This document shows, piece after piece, positions 42,417 through 50,820 of a stretch of DNA of 64,000 nt. Under the pieces are notes generated by a model, which was not told the DNA's origin, ran no database searches, and saw only the letters and a program-made list of their open reading frames with translations. The stretch is from positions 2,914,001-2,978,000 of the forward strand of contig OW818667.1 of the NCBI GenBank assembly GCA_942493125.1, written 5' to 3'. Positions within the stretch are counted from its first letter, which is position 1; the number at the start of each line of letters is the position of its first letter. The stretch comes from Fusibacter_C sp942493125. Its GTDB lineage: Bacteria > Bacillota > Clostridia > Peptostreptococcales > Acidaminobacteraceae. The translations under genes and the position numbers were made by a program.

Positions 42417-43246
42417 CCGCATATTTTTCTCCGACTGGGACCACGCGAAAAATCGTAATGGCGCTTTCAGCGCATTTGAAAGATGCGATGACGACAAATT
42501 CTGAACTGACGAATGATATAATAAGTATTGAACTAAAAACGATTGATTTTACACCACTAACTGAAAGAACATCTAATGACGAGATAAGAATCAAATGTGA
42601 TGAGCTGTTCATTTTGGGTATACCAGTATATGCAGGTAGAGTTCCCAATGTATTGTTGCCATATTTAAAACGTTTTAAAGGCGACAATACGAAGGCAGTC
42701 ATCGTTGCCGTATATGGCAACAGGCATTACGACGATGCGTTGATGGAACTCTCACAACTATTCGTTTCAAATGGTTTTGACGTCGTTGCAGGGTGTGCGT
42801 TTATTGGTGAACATGCATTTTCTAACGTTTTGGCAGCGGGAAGACCCGATACAGAAGATCTACTCTTATGCAAACAATATGCATATGAAATAGCCAATAA
42901 ATTGACAAACTTGGAATCACGATGTTTTATGATCCCAGGACAATGGCCACTTAGACCATATTATAGACCCGTTGATGATGACGGCGCCGCTTTTGACTTT
43001 AAACGGATTGTGCCTGTAACCAAGTCAACCTGCATAGAGTGTGGCCTTTGTGCCAATCTTTGTCCCGTACAGTCCATCTCAAACTCAGATAACCGAACCA
43101 TTACAGGAATGTGCATCAAATGTTGCGCATGTGTGAAACACTGTCCTGTAGAGGCTAAGCAATTTGACGATCCTAATTTTATGAAACACAAAAAAGAACT
43201 TGAAGTAGACTTTTTCTGCCGTAGAAGCCCTGAATGTTTTCTTTGA
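42410..43246 (+). CDS. EFR1-type flavodoxin-ferredoxin fusion
   Basis: The protein has 278 residues. Residues 1-160 are a flavodoxin-like domain (LAAYFSPTGTTRKIVMALSAHL ... FILGIPVYAGRVPN), residues about 205-260 hold two [4Fe-4S] ferredoxin motifs: CIECGLCANLCP and CIKCCACVKHCP. The arrangement is that of EFR1 proteins, low-potential electron carriers of anaerobes. It overlaps the YVTN gene (ATG inside its 3' end), so it lacks a clear ribosome site and is coupled. Tag follows after 17 bases, perhaps a single transcript. Confidence 0.93.
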   Translation: MLAAYFSPTGTTRKIVMALSAHLKDAMTTNSELTNDIISIELKTIDFTPLTERTSNDEIRIKCDELFILGIPVYAGRVPNVLLPYLKRFKGDNTKAVIVAVYGNRHYDDALMELSQLFVSNGFDVVAGCAFIGEHAFSNVLAAGRPDTEDLLLCKQYAYEIANKLTNLESRCFMIPGQWPLRPYYRPVDDDGAAFDFKRIVPVTKSTCIECGLCANLCPVQSISNSDNRTITGMCIKCCACVKHCPVEAKQFDDPNFMKHKKELEVDFFCRRSPECFL

Positions 43247-43263
43247 TAGCGTGGAGGTAATAA

Positions 43264-43830
43264 ATGGAACGTTGTGGATGGGTGAAACCCGAGAATGACC
43301 GTTATGTCGTCTATCATGACCAAGAATGGGGTGTGCCGGTTCACGATGACCGTCATCTCTTTGAAATGTTGATTTTAGAAGGGGCTCAAGCTGGCCTTTC
43401 TTGGGAGACAATCTTAAATAAGAGAGAAAACTATCGAACCTTATTCGATAATTTTGATCCTAAACAAGTCAGTCAATATGATGACGCGAAAATAGAATTG
43501 CTTATGCAAGATGCAGGGATTGTCAGAAATAGACTTAAAATAAAGGCTACTATAAAAAATGCGAAAGTGTTTATGGCTATTCAAGAAGAATTTGGATCCT
43601 TTGATCGATATTTATGGGATTATGTTGATGGGAAACCAATCGTCAATAACTTTAAAAGCCTCTCTGAACTGCCTGCAAAAACAGACCTTTCGGATAGAAT
43701 ATCAAAAGATTTAAAAAAACGCGGGATGAGCTTTATCGGGTCGACGATTATCTATGCCTATTTACAAGCAGTTGGTGTTGTAAATGATCATTCGGTCAAT
43801 TGTTATAGACATCGGGAAGTGATGCTATGA
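43264..43830 (+). CDS. tag: DNA-3-methyladenine glycosylase I
   Basis: The protein has 188 residues; GTGGAGGT ahead of ATG. N-terminal MERCGWVKPEN with the zinc Cys4, the conserved YHDQEWGVPVHDDRHLFEMLILEGAQAGLSWETIL, and NDHSVNCYRH with the other zinc ligands near 175. It removes 3-methyladenine from alkylated DNA. All conserved parts are present. It ends in ATGA overlapping the HD-CHAD start, so the two are coupled. Confidence 0.96.
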   Translation: MERCGWVKPENDRYVVYHDQEWGVPVHDDRHLFEMLILEGAQAGLSWETILNKRENYRTLFDNFDPKQVSQYDDAKIELLMQDAGIVRNRLKIKATIKNAKVFMAIQEEFGSFDRYLWDYVDGKPIVNNFKSLSELPAKTDLSDRISKDLKKRGMSFIGSTIIYAYLQAVGVVNDHSVNCYRHREVML

Positions 43831-45131
43831 AATTCATAGGGTACTTAAGGGGATTGTCGTTAGGTTACGCATTAAGCTCAGAAAATGCCACATTTGAGCA
43901 AGACCATGTGCATGATGTTGCACACTACTCGGAATTGCTAGCCTTTAAGAGAAATTTAGATTTGAATATCGCGCTCGCTATTGCTTATGGACATGATCTG
44001 GGGCGAACAAAGCTTGGCGTCGTTGGCAAAGATCATGCACGCGTATGTGCGCGTTTTATGAAAGCGCTCATGCTTGACTCTGAATTTGACGAACAGACAC
44101 AAATCATGATTGTTTCCGCGATAAAAAAACATAATCTCAAATCTAAGTGTCATGGTGTATATGAAGAACTTATTAAAGATGCAGATGCTCTCGCTCATCA
44201 AGACGAGGGGTTAATTGATGATGATAATCCTGTGGAAACCTATCGCGTGGTTATTTCGAATATGGAGGCACTATCCATAACTGTTGCACCGTTTGAAGCA
44301 TGGCGTGACCAATTTGAAGTCCATCGTGTTTCTTTTTTGAAGAACATGAACACTCTATCACTTTTGAAGACAGATTCAAGAAACTGGATCCATGAACAAC
44401 GCAAGAACATTCGCAAGCTACGAAGCATCATCTGGTATTTGAAAGTGGATGATTTAAAAGAACATGAATTAAAAGAACATGATGCTCTGAGCGAAGTTGA
44501 TAGGTTATTAAAAGGTTTTTTTAGTGAATTGTCTGAAGCGCGCATGTATCAAGTTCAGATTGATCTTTTGAAAACGATGCAGAATCATCAAAGTGCGCTG
44601 ACAAGTGAGGAAAAGCAACGAATCCTTGAAGAAAAGTTGACTCATGCTCTGGCTTTGATCGAAAATCGCTTAATAAAAGGCAATTATGACACATTAATCC
44701 ACCTTATGAATGAATCTATTGATATGGATGCCAGTTATTTTGAAGATCGGGTTGTGAATCAAAAGCGATGGTTGTCTGCATTTGCATCCTATCAGGATAA
44801 AGCGATAGAAATAAACCCGAAAAAATTGAAACCGCTTCACAAATTGCGCATACGCGGAAAGAATTTTAAGTATATGTGTAGTTTAGGTTTGATTCAATTT
44901 TCGCAGCCATTTATCGTGACTGTTATTGAACAATTGCATGATCAGATTGGTGCTCTAAATGACTTAGGTGACATACGCGATATGAATGACTGGCAAACAT
45001 TTTACGATGCCTCTTTGGTTGAGGCTGAAACAAAAAGACTTCAAAAATTATGTAAAAGTAGGCTGTTCTTTTTCGTTAAATTAAATCAAATGATAAAAAA
45101 CGAACATTTGAAAATCAAATTAAAAGAATAA
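43827..45131 (+). CDS. HD domain fused to CHAD domain
   Basis: The protein has 434 residues. Residues 20-150 form an HD domain: HDVAHYSELLAFKRNLDLNIALAIAYGHDLGR, with a later KDADALAHQDEG; a metal-dependent phosphohydrolase fold. Residues about 185-430 show the CHAD pattern of helices with conserved His and basic residues (WIHEQRKNIRKLRSIIWYL, KPLHKLRIRGKNFKYMCSLG, LHDQIGALNDLGDIRDM). CHAD binds polyphosphate, so degradation or sensing of polyphosphate-like compounds is a reasonable inference. A direct repeat of TTAAAAGAACATGA lies near 44460. Confidence 0.87.
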   Translation: MKFIGYLRGLSLGYALSSENATFEQDHVHDVAHYSELLAFKRNLDLNIALAIAYGHDLGRTKLGVVGKDHARVCARFMKALMLDSEFDEQTQIMIVSAIKKHNLKSKCHGVYEELIKDADALAHQDEGLIDDDNPVETYRVVISNMEALSITVAPFEAWRDQFEVHRVSFLKNMNTLSLLKTDSRNWIHEQRKNIRKLRSIIWYLKVDDLKEHELKEHDALSEVDRLLKGFFSELSEARMYQVQIDLLKTMQNHQSALTSEEKQRILEEKLTHALALIENRLIKGNYDTLIHLMNESIDMDASYFEDRVVNQKRWLSAFASYQDKAIEINPKKLKPLHKLRIRGKNFKYMCSLGLIQFSQPFIVTVIEQLHDQIGALNDLGDIRDMNDWQTFYDASLVEAETKRLQKLCKSRLFFFVKLNQMIKNEHLKIKLKE

Positions 45132-45146
45132 TAGGAGGATACGTTG

Positions 45147-46088
45147 ATGGGAACACTGGGACTAGATATAGGCGGCACGAAAATACTCGGTATCCTCTAT
45201 GATGAAAAAGGACTGGAAATTGCGCGCCAAAAAAGAAAGACTAAGGCAGCAGAGGGTCTTGAAGTGGTGATGAATCAAGTTTATAAAGTCATCGATGCCA
45301 TGATCGAGAGCTCAGGTGATCGCTTAAACGGCATAGGCGTTGGTGTTCCAGGTTTAGTCAATGCTGAAGGCACCGTTCTATTCTCTCCAAATATACCTTT
45401 TAATGATTTCGAATTATCCAAATTGTTGAAGAAGCGTTATAGCGTGCCTGTATATGTGGGCAATGATGTCAATGTCGCCATGTACGGCGAATGGAAGCAT
45501 ATCGGCAATGATGCCACTCACGACGTACTTGGCATGTTCATTGGAACCGGCGTAGGTGGCGCAATCATTATCAATGGGGAACTTTACCTCGGTCAAGGAA
45601 GTGCTGGTGAGTTTGGACATATGGTCGTCAGTGCGGATGGCGCTTATTGTGGCTGTGGCGCACAAGGCTGTTTAGAAGCTTATGCCTCTAAGACGGCCAT
45701 TCAAAAGTACATTGAAAAGCAAATTGGAAAAGGCAGAACGTCGTTATTGACTGAGTTACTTAAGGAGGATGGCCCCGTTCTTAAGAGCTCTTCACTCATA
45801 AAAGCCTATGACAAGAATGATCCGCTAGCAATAGAAGTGATTGATAGAACTGCAAGATATCTAGGTATTGCAGTTGGCAGTTTGGTCAATTTGTTTCATC
45901 CAGATCAGTTCATCCTCGGTGGTGGCGTCGTGGAAGCACTGGGTGAGATCCTTCTCGAAAAGACGCTGAACGAAGCGCAGCAGCATGCAATGCCAGGTCT
46001 TTTAAAATCAGTTGATTTCAGTCTTTCAGTGATGGGGGATGAAGCGGGTGTTTACGGTGCTTATCAATTAATAAAAAGCAAACTATAG
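45147..46088 (+). CDS. ROK-family sugar kinase
   Basis: The protein has 313 residues from ATG 45147 (AGGAGG ahead; the TTG at 45144 is too near). The ATP-binding LDIGGTKILGILY opens the protein; GVGVPGLVNAEGTVLFSPNIPF and ELYLGQGSAGEFGHMVVSADGAYCGCGAQGCLEAYAS contain the ROK signature with the zinc cysteines CGCGxxGC and the catalytic Asp (about NDVN). It phosphorylates glucose or a related hexose. Full length; 12 bases after the HD-CHAD gene. Confidence 0.93.
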   Translation: MGTLGLDIGGTKILGILYDEKGLEIARQKRKTKAAEGLEVVMNQVYKVIDAMIESSGDRLNGIGVGVPGLVNAEGTVLFSPNIPFNDFELSKLLKKRYSVPVYVGNDVNVAMYGEWKHIGNDATHDVLGMFIGTGVGGAIIINGELYLGQGSAGEFGHMVVSADGAYCGCGAQGCLEAYASKTAIQKYIEKQIGKGRTSLLTELLKEDGPVLKSSSLIKAYDKNDPLAIEVIDRTARYLGIAVGSLVNLFHPDQFILGGGVVEALGEILLEKTLNEAQQHAMPGLLKSVDFSLSVMGDEAGVYGAYQLIKSKL

Positions 46089-46111
46089 AAAATTAAATAT
46101 ATGAGGTTGAC

Positions 46112-46726
46112 ATGACAGAATTTCAAAAGAAAAAATTGATCGATTTAAGCTTTATAGTAGTAGGCATTATCCTTGTTGGCTTATTTTTAAAGACGCAACT
46201 TAGCAATCCAATCATCTTGAATGTAGACGAAACAACAGAAAACAAAACGTACCTTGTCGGCAATTATCATGAAGATGACGAAAACCTTGAAAACAGCGGC
46301 GTCGCAGATATTAAATCCATCTCTGTTACCATGGACAATGCCTATATCGATGTTGTAATTGAGCTTAGAGAACTGCCTGAATTGCTTTCACTAAAGGATA
46401 ATTCCTACAATTGGTCCATCTTTTTCGACGTCGATTCAGATGAATCGGAAATTGACGACATCGTCATAGAACACAAAAATGAAGCATCCTCTTCAGGCCA
46501 AGCGGTAGCTAGTGATGAGCCCTTCACGACTGTGATAAAGCGATTGAAGTCAGACGAAACGGAAACATTAGGCGTTGGTGAGTCTGCTGTGGAAGGCAAT
46601 ATGCTGTTATTACGCATACCAAACAGCAACAAACTTGAGATCAATGAAAAAACACCCTATAAAATCATCCTTTCGCATCAAATTGATCAAATTTCGCAGC
46701 GAGATGAAATGCCCAAAGGAAAATAG
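46112..46726 (+). CDS. Membrane-anchored protein of unknown function
   Basis: The protein has 204 residues. A single N-terminal membrane helix (about 9-27, LIDLSFIVVGIILVGLFL) precedes an acidic external part with a beta-rich pattern: ISVTMDNAYIDVVIELRELPE and NWSIFFDVDSDESEIDDIVIEHKNE. I know no family for it. It follows the ROK kinase by 23 bases. No enzyme motif is seen. Confidence 0.75.
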   Translation: MTEFQKKKLIDLSFIVVGIILVGLFLKTQLSNPIILNVDETTENKTYLVGNYHEDDENLENSGVADIKSISVTMDNAYIDVVIELRELPELLSLKDNSYNWSIFFDVDSDESEIDDIVIEHKNEASSSGQAVASDEPFTTVIKRLKSDETETLGVGESAVEGNMLLLRIPNSNKLEINEKTPYKIILSHQIDQISQRDEMPKGK

Positions 46727-46786
46727 TTTGAACGGCTGACATTTGGTAATATATATAACATCAGAACAATTAGGGGAGGCGTCTAT

Positions 46787-47188
46787 ATGTCAAATATGAG
46801 CTTATTATTACCTTTTAGAAAAAAAGGCACGGCGGTATATTATCTCGTTAAACGTGAATTTATAGCTGGCTGGGATCAACATCCCGACCTTTGTGGCATA
46901 ACGGTGGCGGTTCCTGATGATCAACTCGATAGAGAGCTTGAGAACAAAATGAAAACGGAGATGCATATCACATTTGAGCACAATGACTTGATTCACCTTG
47001 GCGTATGCGCCATCAAACGCAGCAGCGACCACATTTGTTATCTTTATGCACTCGATTTAAGTAAGAGAACTGAAGTGCCTGATAAAGATTTAGGTGATTA
47101 TCTATGGGTAACTGATGATACGATCATGGAAAGCATTGATCCGCAGTTGTTGTCGTGTTATGCCAAATTGAGATATCTCGTATTTTAA
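46787..47188 (+). CDS. Small protein of unknown function, possibly degenerate NUDIX fold
   Basis: The protein has 133 residues; GGGGAGGCG ribosome site. Strand and helix order (AVYYLVKREFIAGWDQHPDLCGITVAVPDDQ, a helix LENKMKTEMHI, then VCAIKRSSDHICYLYALDLS, then GDYLWVTDDTIMESI) looks like a NUDIX-type hydrolase, but the NUDIX box (GX5EX7REUXEEXGU) is absent. It is thus an unassigned protein. It lies 60 bases after the previous gene. Confidence 0.7.
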   Translation: MSNMSLLLPFRKKGTAVYYLVKREFIAGWDQHPDLCGITVAVPDDQLDRELENKMKTEMHITFEHNDLIHLGVCAIKRSSDHICYLYALDLSKRTEVPDKDLGDYLWVTDDTIMESIDPQLLSCYAKLRYLVF

Positions 47189-47200
47189 TGATAACAAATC

Positions 47201-47236
47201 AAAAACTCGATGCAAATTATGCATCGAGTTTTTTTT
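47201..47236. terminator. Bidirectional terminator overlapping a gene end
   Basis: AAAACTCGATGCA pairs with TGCATCGAGTTTT, followed by T-run. The right arm contains the last codons of the minus-strand YgjP gene. Confidence 0.92.
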
Positions 47237-47696
47237 CGAGAGCTTTATAGTCTGGTAAAATGCTACCTAGAAGTCTCCAGAAGGATCGGTCGTGATTGAG
47301 GTGCGTCATATGACACAATTCGTGCACGACGACATAATCTATGACTTCGGGTGGTTTGGTGATGAGCATATAATTGAAGGTAAGTTCGCGCTGTGCGTTA
47401 CATGTGCCCCATTTTTTTATGCTTTTCTCTATTGTAATTTTACGCGGTTTGACTTTAAAATGCGTTAAATAATGTGTCACGCGCTTTTCTATAAATCGTT
47501 TGCTTTGCTTGAAGAAGAAAGAATGGAGTGCCGTATTCAATAGATTGTCAGAGTAGGTCGTAGTCGGCTTATCTTCTAGATATAAGACGAGTATGCCATC
47601 TTCTAAAACACATTCTGTTTTAGATTTTCTCGTATCAGACATATGAATCGGGGTTTTCTTTCCGAGATAAAAGCAAGCCTTTCCAAGGTTTTCCAT
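47217..47696 (-). CDS. Short YgjP-type (DUF45) metallopeptidase
   Basis: The protein has 159 residues and contains VVHELCHMTHLNHDRSFWRLL, the HExxH-x-xH-x5-FW zinc motif, after KWGTCNAQRELTFNYMLITKPPEVIDYV. Compared with the full-length paralogue at 49998 it lacks the first 75 residues or so (the RRSRRKTxSLxV part). It starts 3 bases after the hisS stop with no good ribosome site, so it depends on read-through translation. Intact zinc site, truncated N-terminus. Confidence 0.82.
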   Translation of the reverse strand: MENLGKACFYLGKKTPIHMSDTRKSKTECVLEDGILVLYLEDKPTTTYSDNLLNTALHSFFFKQSKRFIEKRVTHYLTHFKVKPRKITIEKSIKKWGTCNAQRELTFNYMLITKPPEVIDYVVVHELCHMTHLNHDRSFWRLLGSILPDYKALEKKLDA

Positions 47697-47699
47697 CAG

Positions 47700-48941
47700 T
47701 TATTCAGCCTGTGTGAAAGGCTTGACGACGATTTCATCACCGAATATCGCAAAGCCGTCAAAGCCAGCTTTGTCGAGCTGCACCAACTGTTTGCCCAACT
47801 TTTTCTTAAGGCGATAAAGCGAGACAACAGCATACGTTTGACGAAGTTCCATGGCTTTTTTTACAACATCCACAAGCGATTGCGCGTCATCATATAAAAG
47901 GGCGATTTTAACATCGGTATTGGCCATTCTATTTTCTGAGAGCAGTAGGTCTACGATGCGCTCGAAGCCGATGGAAAAACCGACAGCAGGCACATCAACG
48001 CCAGAAATTTTGCCGATCATCTTATCATATCTGCCACCACCTGCGATGGCATAACCGAGGTCGCCATAAGTGATTTCAAAAATAGTGCTGGTGTAATAAC
48101 CCATTCCACGAACGAGCGTGTGATCAAATTCGATCTTAAAGCCATCTTCAAGCGCTTTGATAACAGACATAATTTGATTGATGTTTTCATAACCATCAGG
48201 ACTTAATGTTTTGATACCATCTAGACCATATTCTTCAAGGTGTTTAGAGGTCTCGAGTAATTTGAGGACATCGGCCTGCGCATAATTCTTTGAAAGCAAC
48301 TCAGCTTTGACGCCTTCTATACCGACTTTGTCGAGTTTGTCCAAAGTGATGGCGATATCTGAAAATGACTCTTCTGAAAAGCCAGATTCAGTGACTAACG
48401 CTTTCAGTATGCGTCTGTCGTTGATTTTCACTGTGAAATTATTAAATTCAAGTCTTTTAAGTGTGCTGGCAATCGTCTGAATAATCTCGATTTCAGCTAA
48501 GTTGCTTTCGTCTCCGATAACGTCGATGTCACATTGAGCAAATGCTCTGTAGCGACCTTTTTGCGCACGTTCCGCTCTGAAAACTGTGCCCATCTGGATC
48601 GCTTTAAAGATCGTTGGCAACTCATTGCGGTTGTTCGCGTAAAACCTAACAAGAGGTAATGTCAGGTCAAAGCGCAGCCCATACTCTGCCAGTGCATCAG
48701 GGTTCGCAATATTAGCGTTTTTTAGTTTATCGCCGCGCATCATGATTTTGAAGATGAGTTTGGTGTTTTCGCCACCATCGCCACCTGTCAAATTCTCGAT
48801 ATTCTCGATGAACGACGTTTCTATTTCATTAAAGCCACTTCTCTTGTATTCGTCGCGAATCTCTCGCATGACGAATTCGCGCACTTCCTTTTCACGCGGT
48901 AAAAAGTCGCGCATGCCCGTCGGGGGTAATGTCGTATACAT
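47700..48941 (-). CDS. hisS: Histidyl-tRNA synthetase
   Basis: The protein has 413 residues; AGGAG 7 nt before ATG. Class II motifs are visible: PPTGMRDFLP at the start, LRFDLTLPLVRFYANNRNELPTIFKAIQMGTVFRAERAQKGRYRAFAQCDIDVIG (motif 2 with the histidine loop), LVRGMGYYTSTIFEI (HisA loop) and GYAIAGGGRYDKMIG, then VGFSIGFERI (motif 3). A C-terminal anticodon domain of about 90 residues closes the protein. It attaches His to tRNA-His. No T-box precedes it. The insert LTGGDGGENTKLIFKIM places it in a less common HisRS branch. Confidence 0.93.
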   Translation of the reverse strand: MYTTLPPTGMRDFLPREKEVREFVMREIRDEYKRSGFNEIETSFIENIENLTGGDGGENTKLIFKIMMRGDKLKNANIANPDALAEYGLRFDLTLPLVRFYANNRNELPTIFKAIQMGTVFRAERAQKGRYRAFAQCDIDVIGDESNLAEIEIIQTIASTLKRLEFNNFTVKINDRRILKALVTESGFSEESFSDIAITLDKLDKVGIEGVKAELLSKNYAQADVLKLLETSKHLEEYGLDGIKTLSPDGYENINQIMSVIKALEDGFKIEFDHTLVRGMGYYTSTIFEITYGDLGYAIAGGGRYDKMIGKISGVDVPAVGFSIGFERIVDLLLSENRMANTDVKIALLYDDAQSLVDVVKKAMELRQTYAVVSLYRLKKKLGKQLVQLDKAGFDGFAIFGDEIVVKPFTQAE

Positions 48942-48967
48942 AATGAACTCCTATTTGGTTGTATTTT

Positions 48968-49879
48968 TTACTTGAGCTTAAGTGCGTCAACAATATCGCG
49001 AAGCACTTTATCGGCATCATCATAAGGAACTTGACAAGTGCCAACCATTTTGTGACCGCCGCCACCGTGTTTTAACATGAGGCTGCCAATATCCACTGTA
49101 CAAGTTCTGTTTAAGATACTATAGCCGCAAGCAATGGAAACGTTTTGTTTGAGCTTGCCGTCCACGATCCAGACAGAGACATTTTGCTCTGGATAGAGGC
49201 TGTACACTAAAAATCGGTTACCTGTATATATTGTCTCTACATTTCTCAAATCCGTCAAAATCACATTGTCTTCTATTGTTGTATGGCTTCTAACCATTTC
49301 TTTAAAAAGTCTATCTTGCTCATAATAGAGCTCAACTCTTTCCTTAACATCCTCAACTTCTAAAATGTCTTCAATATTCATATTTCTACAATGGTTGATT
49401 AGCTCTTCCATTAATTGATAGTTACTAATTCTAAAGTCTCTAAATCGGCCAAGACCCGTTCTTGGATCTGAAATGAAGCCGAGCAGAATCCAACCAGTTG
49501 GATTTAAAATTTCTTCGCGTGTCAGTTGACCAGAATCCACTTTATCGACAGCTTCGATCATCGTCTTATAGCTAGGGAATCGCGCTTCACCACCATAATA
49601 TTCGTAGATGATACGTGCAGCAGAAGGTGCAAGTCGACTCTCACCTTTGACATTTTGAGACCAACCCAATCTATCGTCTTCAGACGTGTGATGGTCAAAC
49701 CACATGCCACACTCTGGTACATACGGCACATTTGCCAAAACATCATTTTCAGTTGGATGGAAAAGACTGTCCTGAAGATCTTTAGGATGGACGAAAACCC
49801 AAGAATCTATGATGTCAACTTCTTTAAGGAGCATACCACAAATTAAACCATCGAAGTCGGACCTTGTCACTAAACGCAT
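48968..49879 (-). CDS. DHH-family phosphoesterase
   Basis: The protein has 303 residues from ATG 49879 (AAAAGGAGGC ahead; the ATG at 49903 is less likely). The N-terminus RLVTRSDFDGLICGMLLKEV has the metal Asp residues; WFDHHTSE at about residue 63 is the DHH motif. The C-terminal HGGGGHKMVGTCQV is the DHHA1 substrate-binding signature. Probably a manganese-dependent exopolyphosphatase-like or oligoribonuclease-like enzyme. It is 27 bases from the hisS start, transcribed with it. Confidence 0.9.
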   Translation of the reverse strand: MRLVTRSDFDGLICGMLLKEVDIIDSWVFVHPKDLQDSLFHPTENDVLANVPYVPECGMWFDHHTSEDDRLGWSQNVKGESRLAPSAARIIYEYYGGEARFPSYKTMIEAVDKVDSGQLTREEILNPTGWILLGFISDPRTGLGRFRDFRISNYQLMEELINHCRNMNIEDILEVEDVKERVELYYEQDRLFKEMVRSHTTIEDNVILTDLRNVETIYTGNRFLVYSLYPEQNVSVWIVDGKLKQNVSIACGYSILNRTCTVDIGSLMLKHGGGGHKMVGTCQVPYDDADKVLRDIVDALKLK

Positions 49880-49997
49880 AAATGCCTCCTTTTGATTCCC
49901 CAAAATTTCTGTATAATAGATATATACACCATTCTAACATTCAAAACCTCATAATATCAACAATTAATAATAATATCATCTAGTGGAGATCATAAAT

Positions 49998-50711
49998 ATG
50001 AAAGAAATAAGCAAATCATTCGATTTTGACTATACAATCACCCGTAGCAAGCGCAAAACGGTCAGTCTAATTGTAGAACGCAGTGGCGCTGTTCGCGTGC
50101 TTGCACCCCTTAAATTCCCAGAAAAGAGCATCGTTGCATTCATAACGGATAAAAAAGATTGGATCACCAGAAAAAGAAGAGAATTGCAGGCACATCATAT
50201 ACAAAAGCCTTCTTTTATGGAGGGCTCACACATAGAATTCATGGGTAGGACACTGAAGATTGCTTATCACACCGTTAAAAAGAAAAGCGATGAATTTATA
50301 TGTATGGAGGGTGATGTCATTCATTATAATCGACGCGATTTTTCCTATGATGCTATGTTGGAAGACACAGAGCGCTGGTATCGCCAGCAAGCGCTGATGC
50401 TTTTTCATGAGAGGGTGGCATATTTTAATACGATTCTCGATCGAAAGCCTACTAAAATCAGTATCAAAACCCAGCGTAAAAGATGGGGGAGTTGCACGTC
50501 TAAAGGCCATATACTCCTTAATTGGCGACTGATCTTAGCACCGCTTGAGGTCATCGACTATGTGATTCTTCATGAACTGTGTCACTTGTATCACATGAAT
50601 CACTCAAAACAGTTTTGGGATCTCGTGTCTAAAATTGATCCTGACTATGCTAAAAAAAGACTTTGGTTAAAGCAACATGGCGCAATTATCTCATGGCCCT
50701 ATGAAATATAA
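49998..50711 (+). CDS. Full-length YgjP-type (DUF45) metallopeptidase
   Basis: The protein has 237 residues from ATG 49998 (AGTGGAG ahead; the GTG at 49983 overlaps that site). It starts ITRSKRKTVSLIVERSGAVRVLAP, then WITRKRRELQ, FMGRTLKIAYHTV, TQRKRWGSCTSKGHILLNWRLILAPLEVIDYVILHELCHLYHMNHSKQFWDLV. The zinc motif HELCH-x6-H is complete. Soluble; the substrate is unknown. It is divergent from the DHH gene. Confidence 0.92.
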   Translation: MKEISKSFDFDYTITRSKRKTVSLIVERSGAVRVLAPLKFPEKSIVAFITDKKDWITRKRRELQAHHIQKPSFMEGSHIEFMGRTLKIAYHTVKKKSDEFICMEGDVIHYNRRDFSYDAMLEDTERWYRQQALMLFHERVAYFNTILDRKPTKISIKTQRKRWGSCTSKGHILLNWRLILAPLEVIDYVILHELCHLYHMNHSKQFWDLVSKIDPDYAKKRLWLKQHGAIISWPYEI

Positions 50712-50820
50712 GTGGAATCGCTATCATCCTCAAAACATTAGAATTGCAACCTATCAAAAGATAAGTTACAATAAAGTAACAACTATGAGAACTGCATAAA
50801 TTGGAATCGCTGGAGGGAAT

